Notes under the pieces: generated by a model
Databases searched by the model: none
What the model was told of the DNA's origin: nothing
The model's input: the letters and a program-made list of their open reading frames with translations, nothing else
From: Pseudomonadota bacterium
GTDB lineage: Bacteria; Pseudomonadota; Alphaproteobacteria; Acetobacterales; Acetobacteraceae
Assembly (NCBI GenBank): GCA_021785335.1
Contig: JAJYFW010000149.1
Span: forward strand, 1-5,665
DNA length: 5,665 bases
Reading direction: 5' to 3'
Made by a program: the position numbers and the translations under genes
Part shown: in pieces, positions 1 through 5,665 of the stretch
Position numbering within the stretch: position 1 is the first letter of the stretch
How the letters are laid out: each line of letters opens with the position of its first letter

Positions 1-1167
1 CGCCTCGATGTTATCCGGCACCGCCTCGCGCTGGCGGCCGAGGGCGATGGCGTGGTTCATGGCGAAGCGCGAGACCTGCTCGGTGATCGGCTGGCGCTCC
101 GCCTCGTAGGCGTCGAGGATGGATGCAGTGCCCCAGCCCCTGAGCGCAGCGGCGAGCAGCCAGGAGAGGTTCATCGCGTCGGCGATGCCGGCGTTCATGC
201 CGTAGCCGGCCATCGGCACCCAGATATGCGCGGCGTCACCGCACAGAAAGACGCGGCGGTCGCGGAAGCGGTCGGCGAGGAGGCGGCGGCCGATCCAGTC
301 CTCCTTGCTGATGATGTCGTAGGCGAAATTATCGCCGACGCCGAGGATCAGGCGGATGCAGCGGTCGCGGTCCACCGTCTCGAAATCCTCCTCGCCGGGG
401 CGGAGGTAGTTGTGGATGAGCCAGGTCTCGCGCCCGTCGATCGCGTACATGTTGCCGCTGCGACGGGGGTTGATCGAGAACGTGCCCCAGGCCGGCTTCG
501 CGCGCATCAGGCCGAGCAGGGAGGGCGCGCGGATGAAGGTGGACTGGACGCGCTGCACCACTGGGTCGCCGGTGAGCCGCGCGCCGATGGCCCGGCGGAT
601 TTCCGACCTGCCGCCGTCGCAGCCGATGAGGTAGTCGCAGGCGATCTCGCGCTGCTCACCCGTGTCGAGGTCGCGCAGCGTCGCGATGGCGCCGTGCTCC
701 GACTGGACGAAGCCCTCGGCCTCTGTGCGGGTGAGGATGGAAAGGCCCGGCATCGCCTCGGCGTGGCGGAACAGGACGGGCTCGAGGTAGATCTGGTTGA
801 TGCGGTGCGGCGGCTCCGGCGTCGGCCACCAGCCATCCGGGCCGTCCTTGCGCGTGTAGCGCTCGGCGCGGCAGGGGATGGGGATGCGCGAGAGCTCCAG
901 GCCGGTCGCGGTGGTGCGGTAGGCGACGTCGTTGGGGTAGTCGGCGGGCAGGCCGGCATCGCGCAGCGCGGTTGCGACGCCGAGGCGGCGGAAGATCTCC
1001 ATCGACCGGGCGGAGACGTGGTTGCACTTGACCGGTGGCGGCTCGCCGCGGCGGCGCAGTTCCGCGACGGTGACGCGGACGCCGCGCCAGGCAAGGTCCA
1101 TCGCGAGCGTCAGGCCCACGGGGCCGGCGCCGACCACAAGCACCTGGGTTTCGATACGGTCCGTCAT
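1..1167 (-). CDS. FAD-dependent aromatic-ring monooxygenase (class A flavoprotein, PheA/TfdB/MhpA-like), 3' end cut by window
   Basis: The frame is open from an ATG at 1167 to the window edge, giving 389 residues without a stop. It reads as a class A (single-component) flavoprotein hydroxylase, which uses NAD(P)H and O2 to hydroxylate a phenolic or other aromatic substrate in the cytoplasm. Visible marks are the N-terminal Rossmann motif VVGAGPVG (residues 11-18) for the FAD ADP moiety, the DG motif CDGGRSEIRRAIG (about 183-195), and the GD motif CGDAAHIWVPMAGYGMNAGI (about 309-328), which contacts the FAD ribose. NHVSARSMEIFRRLG (49-63) is typical of the phenol/dichlorophenol hydroxylase branch. 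The missing C-terminus would show whether a thioredoxin-like domain is present, as in phenol hydroxylases. The gene starts 49 bp after the FAH-family gene, which suggests a shared catabolic pathway. The substrate cannot be read from sequence; MhpA-like or salicylate/hydroxybenzoate-type activity are alternatives. Family confidence is high, substrate confidence low. Confidence 0.93.
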   Translation of the reverse strand, partial: MTDRIETQVLVVGAGPVGLTLAMDLAWRGVRVTVAELRRRGEPPPVKCNHVSARSMEIFRRLGVATALRDAGLPADYPNDVAYRTTATGLELSRIPIPCRAERYTRKDGPDGWWPTPEPPHRINQIYLEPVLFRHAEAMPGLSILTRTEAEGFVQSEHGAIATLRDLDTGEQREIACDYLIGCDGGRSEIRRAIGARLTGDPVVQRVQSTFIRAPSLLGLMRAKPAWGTFSINPRRSGNMYAIDGRETWLIHNYLRPGEEDFETVDRDRCIRLILGVGDNFAYDIISKEDWIGRRLLADRFRDRRVFLCGDAAHIWVPMAGYGMNAGIADAMNLSWLLAAALRGWGTASILDAYEAERQPITEQVSRFAMNHAIALGRQREAVPDNIEA

Positions 1168-1178
1168 CGACGCCGGCG

Positions 1179-1183
1179 CTCCC
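1179..1183 (-). promoter_or_regulatory. Weak candidate ribosome binding site for the monooxygenase
   Basis: The minus strand reads GGGAG here, 11 nt before the ATG at 1167. This is the only purine-rich Shine-Dalgarno-like element in the 49-bp gap and its spacing is slightly long. No in-frame ATG or GTG lies closer to the FAH stop, and the Rossmann motif begins only about ten residues after this ATG, so the start looks right even though the site is weak. Confidence 0.35.
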
Positions 1184-1216
1184 GAGCTGCGTGGCCTGCG
1201 ATGGCGGCGGCCGGGC

Positions 1217-2062
1217 CTAGGTTTCCTCGGCGATCGGGTTGCGGAGCGTGCCGACGCCGGTGATCTCGACCTCGACGGTGTCGCCGGGCTTCATCCAGAG
1301 CGGCGGCTTGCGGTAGGCGCCGACGCCGCCGGTGGTGCCGGTGATGATGACGTCGCCGGGCTCGAGGAAGGTGAAGGCGGAGCAGTAGGCGACGAGGCGG
1401 GCGACGCCGAACACCAGGTCGTCGATGGTGGCGCGCTGGACTTCCTCGCCGTTCAGGCGGGTGACGAGGCTGGACTTCGTGATGTCGCCGACCTCGTCGG
1501 GCGTGACCAGCCAGGGGCCGAAGCCGCCGGTCGCGGGGAAGTTCTTGCCGGGCGTGAACTGGGTCGAATGGCGCTGCCATTCGCGGACCGAGCCGTCGTT
1601 GTAGCAGGCGTAGCCGGCGACGACGGACATGGCGTCGGCCTCCGCGACATGGCGGCAGTGCCGACCGATGACGAAGGCGAGTTCGCCCTCGTAGTCGAAG
1701 GTTTCGGAGACCTTGGGGCGAAGCATCGGCTGCATGTGTCCGACCTGGGTGTTGGCCCAGCGGGTGAAGATGGTGGGCATCTTCGGCGGCTCGCGGCCGC
1801 CCTCGAGGATGTGGGTGAGATAGTTGAGGCCGACGCAGATGATCTTTTCCGGGTCCGGAATGGGCGGCAGGTAGGCGAGCTTCGCGAGGTCGAGCCGCGG
1901 CGCGCTGGCGGGGGCGGTGATGGGTTTGCCGGCGGCGAGCGCCGCTCGCAGCGTGGGGGCCGTGGCGGAGAGATCGGCGACCTTGCTGCCCTCGACGATG
2001 CCCCAGCCGTCGCGGCCCGCCCCCGTCCCGCCAGACATGTCGCGGAAGCTCATGAGTTTCAT
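1217..2062 (-). CDS. Fumarylacetoacetate hydrolase (FAH) family protein
   Basis: This 281-residue protein belongs to the FAH superfamily: divalent-metal enzymes that hydrolyse, isomerise or decarboxylate beta-diketo or hydroxymuconate-type products of aromatic ring cleavage. The N-terminal small domain spans about residues 1-70, and the catalytic fold starts at KIICVGLNYLTHILE (73-87). Metal ligands are recognisable as E125 and E127 in DYEGELAFVIG and D156 in YNDGSVREWQRH; K173 in PGKNF is conserved in many members. TGTTGGVG (241-248) corresponds to the usual TGTPxGVG loop, with Thr in place of Pro. Length is normal for a bacterial FAH protein. The start at 2062 is supported by a strong Shine-Dalgarno 9 nt upstream; the in-frame Met4 would be spaced too far. 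It overlaps the GT4 stop by 4 bp (ATGA) and is followed by an aromatic hydroxylase, so a role in aromatic degradation is the best inference. True fumarylacetoacetase, acylpyruvate hydrolase or hydroxyhepta-dienedioate isomerase activity cannot be separated. Confidence 0.95.
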   Translation of the reverse strand: MKLMSFRDMSGGTGAGRDGWGIVEGSKVADLSATAPTLRAALAAGKPITAPASAPRLDLAKLAYLPPIPDPEKIICVGLNYLTHILEGGREPPKMPTIFTRWANTQVGHMQPMLRPKVSETFDYEGELAFVIGRHCRHVAEADAMSVVAGYACYNDGSVREWQRHSTQFTPGKNFPATGGFGPWLVTPDEVGDITKSSLVTRLNGEEVQRATIDDLVFGVARLVAYCSAFTFLEPGDVIITGTTGGVGAYRKPPLWMKPGDTVEVEITGVGTLRNPIAEET

Positions 2063-3105
2063 CGTCGCGTTTCCTTCCTGCTTGCGATCAGTTGTTCGAA
2101 CAGGCGGCGCCAGGTGGCGAGGACGGCAGCCTCAGTGAAGTCGTTTTCGTAGCGCCGGCGGCCGGCCTGCGCCAGACGCGCCGCGAAGGCGGGGTCGGCG
2201 AGGACGCGGGAGAGGGCGGTGGCGAGGGCCACGTGATCTTCCAGGGGAGTCACGATGCCGGTCTCGTCCTGGACGATGAGTTCCGTGGGGCCGAGGGCGG
2301 CCTGCGCGACGACGGCGCGGCGCGCGGACCAGGCTTCCAGGACCATGTTGCCGAGGGGCTCGCCGCGGGAGGAGCAGAGGAAGATGTCGCAGGCGGCGAG
2401 CAGCGCCCCGGCATCGCGGCGCCAGCCCAGGAAGTGGGTGCGGCCGGCGACGTCCAATTCGGCGGCCAGCGCCTTGAGGGATGCTTCCTCCGGGCCGCTG
2501 CCGGCGATGGCCAGGTGTGCGTGCGGCACGCGGGCAAGGGCCCTGAGCGCGATATCGAAGCCCTTGTCGCGGTGCAGGCGGCCGAGGCCGAGCAGCATCG
2601 GGGCATTCGGGGGAATGCCGAGCGCCGCGCGGTCGGCGGGGGGCGTGTCGGCGAAGTCGGTGACGAAATTGGGCAGGTAGTGGGTGCGGTTTTCCGGGAT
2701 ACCCCTGGAACGGAGCCAGGCGACGATGCCGTGCGTGTTGCCGACGAGGTGGTCGCAGGCGCGGAAGTATTTCGGGTCGTAGTAGCCGCCGAGGCGGCCG
2801 ACCAGGACCCAGGGGCCACGCGGCGCGTGCATCGAGGCGCGGCTCATCCAGGTCATCGCGATATCGGGCCTGAAGGCGCGGAGCGCGCGGGCGATGCGCG
2901 GCCGGGTGAGGATGTCGATGGGGCCGCCGAAGCGGAGTTGCACCGGTTCCAGCCCCGCTTCGCGCAGGCGGGCGGCGCGGGCGGCGTCGGTGCGGATGAT
3001 GGGCAGAACGGTCTCGCCGGAGCGGGCCTGGGCGATGGTCATGCGCTCGTAGAAGAGTTCCGCGCCGCCGTCGTGGGCGCCGGCCATGATGTGGGCGATG
3101 CGCAT
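2059..3105 (-). CDS. Glycosyltransferase family 4 (GT-B fold)
   Basis: This 348-residue protein is a retaining GT4 enzyme that would transfer a sugar from a nucleotide-sugar donor to a growing glycan at the cytoplasmic membrane face. The N-terminal acceptor domain opens with MRIAHIMAGAHDGGAELFYE, whose GGAE (13-16) is a common GT4 N-terminal mark. The C-terminal donor domain begins near LLGLGRLHRDKGFDIALRAL (171-190), followed by IAGSGPEE (200-207), FLGWRRD (225-231) and the EX7E motif E249-PLGNMVL-E257, which binds the donor. No signal peptide or membrane segment is apparent. Length is slightly short for GT4 but all core elements are present. Its ATG shares one base with the stop of the GT9 gene (TGATG), and its stop overlaps the FAH start (ATGA). 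With the GT9 and O-antigen ligase-like neighbours, a role in LPS core, O-antigen or other surface polysaccharide is inferred. Donor and acceptor are unknown. Confidence 0.95.
   Translation of the reverse strand: MRIAHIMAGAHDGGAELFYERMTIAQARSGETVLPIIRTDAARAARLREAGLEPVQLRFGGPIDILTRPRIARALRAFRPDIAMTWMSRASMHAPRGPWVLVGRLGGYYDPKYFRACDHLVGNTHGIVAWLRSRGIPENRTHYLPNFVTDFADTPPADRAALGIPPNAPMLLGLGRLHRDKGFDIALRALARVPHAHLAIAGSGPEEASLKALAAELDVAGRTHFLGWRRDAGALLAACDIFLCSSRGEPLGNMVLEAWSARRAVVAQAALGPTELIVQDETGIVTPLEDHVALATALSRVLADPAFAARLAQAGRRRYENDFTEAAVLATWRRLFEQLIASRKETRR
2072..2079 (-). promoter_or_regulatory. Strong ribosome binding site for the FAH-family gene, inside the GT4 3' end
   Basis: The minus strand reads AGGAAGGA, ending 9 nt before the ATG at 2062. 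It lies within the last codons of the upstream glycosyltransferase. It is the clearest Shine-Dalgarno in the window and decides between Met1 and Met4 of the FAH protein. The other overlapping junctions lack a comparable element. Confidence 0.7.
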
Positions 3106-3989
3106 CAGGCGGATTCCAGCAGGCGCGTCGCGGCTTCGAGAACCTGGGCGACCGGCAGGCCCGCCATTGTGCGGTCCGGCGAGACGGTGGCCGCGGCGAG
3201 GCGGCCGGCGGGAGCGTATTCGTCCGCGGGGGTGGGGCCGAACAGGCCGAGCGTGGGGGCACCCGCGGCCGCGGCGAGGTGCATGAGGCCGGAATCGTTG
3301 CCGATAAACAACGAGGCGCGCTTGAGCCAGGCAGCGGCCTCGGGCAGCGAGAGGTTGCCGGCGAGGTCGATGGCGCCGGGGAAGGCGGTGAGGACCGGGG
3401 CGGCGAGGTCGCGCTCCATCCCGCCCGGGCCGGCCATCACCGCGATTGCGGCGCCGGCGAGGGGGCCGGCGAGGAGCGCCTTGCCGAGTTCGATGAAGCG
3501 GTCCGGGGGCCAGATCTTGCCGGTCCAGTTCGCGGTGGGGGCGAGGACGAGGAGCCCGCCTTGCGGCAGCAGGGCGGCGGCGCGGGCCTCGTCCTCGGGC
3601 GCGGTCCAGACCACGGGGAGCGGCGGCGGGTCGAGGCCGAGGATGGCGGCGAGCTGGGCGATCTTCGGGCCCGGGCGGCGGCGCATGCGCGCACGGCGGC
3701 GCGTGGGGACGAGGTAGGAGAGGGCGGAGGCGCGGATGTCCACCACGAGGTCCCAGCGGGTGAAGGCGGTGGCGGCCCAGAGCGGCAGCCAGTGCCTGCG
3801 GTCGCGGCGCTTTTCCATCAGGATCAGGCGGTCGAGGCGCGGCATTCGAAGGAACACGCCCTCCGCCACGGTGCCGCAGGCGACGGTGAAGCGGGCTTGC
3901 GGATAAGTGCGGAGCAGGTGGGCGAGCAGGCCGGTGGAGAGCACCGCGTCGCCGATGCGGTTGGAGGTGACGAAGAGGATGCGCTTCAT
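3105..3989 (-). CDS. Glycosyltransferase family 9 (LPS heptosyltransferase-like)
   Basis: This 294-residue protein matches GT9 (WaaC/WaaF/WaaQ type), inverting GT-B enzymes that add heptose or a related sugar to the LPS inner core from an ADP-activated donor. The N-terminus MKRILFVTSNRIGDAVLSTG carries the conserved GD (13-14), where the Asp matches the catalytic Asp of heptosyltransferases. PTANWTGKIWP (151-161) corresponds to the donor-phosphate-binding loop with its Lys (K158). NDSGLMHLAAAAG (231-243) followed by LGLFGPTPADEYAP (247-260) is the family signature, with D232 and H237. A much longer frame runs upstream to 4682, but that extension is an out-of-frame shadow of the membrane-protein gene; the ATG at 3989 gives the canonical GT9 N-terminus. 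The start overlaps the upstream stop by 4 bp (ATGA), and the stop shares a base with the GT4 start. At 294 residues it is somewhat shorter than the enterobacterial heptosyltransferases. The exact sugar is uncertain; a non-heptose donor is possible. Confidence 0.94.
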   Translation of the reverse strand: MKRILFVTSNRIGDAVLSTGLLAHLLRTYPQARFTVACGTVAEGVFLRMPRLDRLILMEKRRDRRHWLPLWAATAFTRWDLVVDIRASALSYLVPTRRRARMRRRPGPKIAQLAAILGLDPPPLPVVWTAPEDEARAAALLPQGGLLVLAPTANWTGKIWPPDRFIELGKALLAGPLAGAAIAVMAGPGGMERDLAAPVLTAFPGAIDLAGNLSLPEAAAWLKRASLFIGNDSGLMHLAAAAGAPTLGLFGPTPADEYAPAGRLAAATVSPDRTMAGLPVAQVLEAATRLLESA

Positions 3990-5224
3990 GCGGCTTGGGC
4001 GCGGGCCCGCGCGAGCGCCACGCCGAGGCCGGCCATCATGAAGGCGATGCCGGAACTGTAGAGGTCGAAGGCGGAACTGCTCGACGCGATTGGCCAGAAA
4101 TGCACGAGGACGGCGACGAACACACCGGCGCGCAACGCGTCCGGCGTGGCGAACAGGCCGCGGCCGAGGATGACAAGCCAGGTGAGCGCCATGGCGGCGT
4201 AGAGCACGAAGCCGGGCAGACCGGCGTTGGTCAGCGCCTCCAGGTAGATGTTGTGCGGGTGGATGTTGCAGATGGCGGCGCCGCCGCCGTCCTTGAGGGT
4301 CTGGCCCAGCGCCGGAAAGGAGCGGAAGTTCTGCGGGAAGCGGCAGGCATGGCGCAAGCCGTCGAAGCCCCACCCGAGCAGCGGGTGGTTCTGCGCCATG
4401 GCGAGCGAGCGCAGGTAGAGCGAGCCGTACGGGCTGTCCGGGAAGTGCTCCATCGTCTGGGCGAAGAGTGTCACTAGGCGGTGATGGGCGGGCGGGGAGA
4501 TGACCACGGTGGCGAGCACGAGCACGGGCACGAGCACCAGGAAACCCAGGGCGAGCGGGCGCAGCCGGCGCACCAGGAGCGCGGTGGCGGCGAGGCCGAG
4601 GAGCAGGAGGAGCACCGGCATGCGCTGGCCGATCAGCACCATGGTGACGACGGCCAGCAGCAGCAGCGCCGCGGCCAGCCATGGGCGCGCGCGCGTGACC
4701 GCCGGCAGCAGCACCGGGAACATCATGCGCACCAGGGGTGCGCTCGCGCGGGGCTCGTAGAAGGGGCCGGTGAGCGAGCCGTCCCCCCAGCGGCGGAAGC
4801 CCCAGATGTCGAAGCCGGCGAACTGCTGCAGCCAGACATTGGCGCCGATGTAGAGCACGGCGAGGGAGATCATGCGGGTGAGCCAGGCGCGCGCGGCTTC
4901 CTCCGCCAGGACCACGCGGCCGAGCGCCGGGACGAGCAGGAACCAGCTCAGTGAGGCCAGCGCCTGGAGGAAGGCGGGCATGCCGCCCGCGGCGTGGGCG
5001 GGGAGCGAGCAGAGGAGTTGCCAGGCCCAGAAGAGCAGGCCGGGCAGCGCCTCCGGCGCGCGCAGCCAGCGCCAGGAGCGGGTGGCGGCCATCTGCCAGA
5101 GGAAGGCGATGTCGGCGATGGCGATCGAGACCTCGGCCAGGGCGCGGGCGTGCAGGAGCAGGATCGGCAGCAGGGCGACGGCGACCTGCGCCGCGCGCAG
5201 CACCGGACGCGGCAGGGGCGGCAT
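3986..5224 (-). CDS. O-antigen ligase / Wzy polymerase family membrane protein
   Basis: This 412-residue, strongly hydrophobic protein has about 11-12 likely membrane segments (for example near 11-28, 58-75, 85-105, 115-133, 181-198, 202-218, 224-243, 334-356, 363-380 and 388-405). A long hydrophilic loop at about 244-333 is the expected periplasmic loop of the Wzy_C domain. It contains NHPLLGWGFDGLR (279-291) and HPHNIYLEALTNAGLPG (322-338), the latter being the hallmark of WaaL-type O-antigen ligases and Wzy-type polymerases. GQRMP (199-203) has the Arg at the end of a membrane helix often conserved in the family. These enzymes use undecaprenyl-linked glycan at the periplasmic side, transferring it to lipid A-core (ligase) or polymerising repeats. 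Sequence alone does not separate ligase, polymerase or protein O-oligosaccharyltransferase. The ATG shares a base with the upstream protease-family stop (TGATG). The adjacent GT9 gene favours an LPS role. Confidence 0.92.
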   Translation of the reverse strand: MPPLPRPVLRAAQVAVALLPILLLHARALAEVSIAIADIAFLWQMAATRSWRWLRAPEALPGLLFWAWQLLCSLPAHAAGGMPAFLQALASLSWFLLVPALGRVVLAEEAARAWLTRMISLAVLYIGANVWLQQFAGFDIWGFRRWGDGSLTGPFYEPRASAPLVRMMFPVLLPAVTRARPWLAAALLLLAVVTMVLIGQRMPVLLLLLGLAATALLVRRLRPLALGFLVLVPVLVLATVVISPPAHHRLVTLFAQTMEHFPDSPYGSLYLRSLAMAQNHPLLGWGFDGLRHACRFPQNFRSFPALGQTLKDGGGAAICNIHPHNIYLEALTNAGLPGFVLYAAMALTWLVILGRGLFATPDALRAGVFVAVLVHFWPIASSSSAFDLYSSGIAFMMAGLGVALARARAQAA

Positions 5225-5664
5225 CAGTGCAGCTTGGGCGCGCGCAGGAAGCTCTGGCGGTCCGCGGAGGTGACGCGCACGGCGAGGCGCGAGCCGTCGC
5301 GGCCGACGCGCAGGAGCACGGTGGACCCGGCGGGACCGCTCTGCCAGACCTTGCGCCAGAGGCCGGCGAGGTCCGTCACGTCCTCGTCGCCGACACCGAT
5401 TATGCGGTCGCCCTGCTGGATGCCGGCGCGGGCGGCGGGGCCTTTCTCCGAGAGGCCGCCGACGACGATGCCCTCCTCGCCCTCCATGGCGTAGAGGCCG
5501 AGCCAGGGGCGCGGCGGGGCTTTCGGGCGGCCGAGGGTGAGGAGTTCGTCGAGCACCGGGGGCAGGCAGGAGACGGGGACGACCATGTTCATGTCCATCC
5601 GCCGCTTGCCGTCGCCCTGCTGGAGGATGAGCGAGCCGGTGCCGAGGAGCTTGCCTTCCTGCGA
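5224..5664 (-). CDS. S1C-type trypsin-like protease family protein with C-terminal PDZ domain, 5' part missing
   Basis: The frame is open from the window edge to a TGA at 5224, giving 146 C-terminal residues. A Met at 5598 is only internal: the codons before it (reading GKLLGTGSLILQQG) match the last beta-strands of a trypsin-like domain, so the gene begins outside the window. The visible part runs from that strand, through NMVVPVSCLPPVLDELLTLG, which links the protease fold to the PDZ, into PRPWLGLYAMEGEEG and the PDZ core GGLSEKGPAARAGIQQGDRI, ending SFLRAPKLH. DegP/DegQ-like (HtrA) proteins act in the periplasm on misfolded or specific substrates, with the PDZ binding exposed C-termini. 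Only one PDZ domain follows, unlike DegP with two. The catalytic His, Asp and Ser lie outside the window, so whether this is an active protease or a protease-like protein cannot be judged. It is translationally linked to the O-antigen ligase-like gene (TGATG). Confidence 0.88.
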   Translation of the reverse strand, partial: SQEGKLLGTGSLILQQGDGKRRMDMNMVVPVSCLPPVLDELLTLGRPKAPPRPWLGLYAMEGEEGIVVGGLSEKGPAARAGIQQGDRIIGVGDEDVTDLAGLWRKVWQSGPAGSTVLLRVGRDGSRLAVRVTSADRQSFLRAPKLH

Positions 5665-5665
5665 G

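Noticed and set aside
1168..1216. The 49-bp gap between FAH and monooxygenase as a possible promoter or terminator
   Set aside because: It is GC-rich with no convincing -35/-10 pair, no stable inverted repeat followed by a T-tract, and only a weak GGGAG; it reads as an ordinary intra-operon spacer.
52..1263. Plus-strand open frame of 403 codons opposite the monooxygenase
   Set aside because: It is antisense to a gene with intact Rossmann, DG and GD motifs. The translation is low-complexity and matches no family I know.
1022..2152. Plus-strand open frame of 376 codons opposite the FAH gene
   Set aside because: It spans gene boundaries on the opposite strand and is Gly/Ala/Asp-rich with no domain; it is a GC-driven shadow.
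2132..3262. Minus-strand open frame of 376 codons across GT4 and part of GT9
   Set aside because: It is an out-of-frame, Arg/Pro-rich shadow on the same strand as GT4 and GT9, which carry the real family motifs.
2092..3717. Plus-strand open frame of 541 codons opposite the two glycosyltransferase genes
   Set aside because: It is antisense to GT4 and GT9, both with clear family motifs. Its translation is Gly/Ala/Arg-rich without recognisable domains, as expected for a shadow frame in high-GC DNA.
4513..4538. Short near-repeats of GAGCAC/GGGCAC resembling a tandem repeat
   Set aside because: It is the coding sequence of a Leu/Val-rich membrane helix with biased codons; the unit is short and imperfect.
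3990..4682. Possible N-terminal extension of the GT9 protein, whose frame stays open to 4682
   Set aside because: The extension overlaps the O-antigen ligase-like gene out of frame and is Pro/Arg/Ala-rich. GT9 proteins normally start right before the MKRILFV-type strand, at 3989.
4481..4954. Plus-strand open frame rich in His, Glu and Gln, superficially like a metal-binding protein
   Set aside because: The composition is the antisense image of Leu/Val/Ala codons in the membrane helices of the O-antigen ligase-like gene; there is no independent start signal.

Overview
The window is a very GC-rich (by eye close to 70%), densely packed stretch in which every supportable gene lies on the minus strand, so transcription reads from high to low coordinates. 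The codon use (strong G/C at third positions), the long antisense shadow frames and the style of the proteins suggest a high-GC alphaproteobacterium. Acetobacteraceae or a related Rhodospirillales family is my best guess, but no marker gene is present to prove it.

In transcription order the window holds: (1) the C-terminal part of a secreted/periplasmic S1C-type (trypsin-like, PDZ-containing) protease-family protein, entering from the right edge (5224-5664); (2) a polytopic O-antigen ligase/polymerase-family membrane protein (3986-5224); (3) a GT9 heptosyltransferase-like enzyme (3105-3989); (4) a GT4 glycosyltransferase (2059-3105); (5) a fumarylacetoacetate hydrolase (FAH) family enzyme (1217-2062); (6) a class A FAD-dependent aromatic monooxygenase, leaving through the left edge (1-1167).

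Genes 1 to 5 are joined by four consecutive stop/start overlaps (TGATG, ATGA, TGATG, ATGA). Genes 5 and 6 are separated by 49 bp. Genes 2-4 form a coherent surface-glycan module: two sugar transferases building on a lipid or LPS-core acceptor in the cytoplasm, and a membrane protein that polymerises or ligates glycan at the periplasmic face. Genes 5-6 form an aromatic-catabolism pair: a ring hydroxylase and a hydrolase/isomerase acting on a ring-cleavage product. The notable point is that the two modules are physically fused with no room for a promoter or terminator between them. The FAH gene carries the only strong Shine-Dalgarno sequence in the window, which may let the catabolic part be translated independently.

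I see no tRNA, rRNA, CRISPR array, insertion sequence, attachment site or convincing terminator, and no non-coding stretch longer than 49 bp. I found no convincing evidence of a wholly new system; the most interesting signal is the unusual gene association and the junction architecture.
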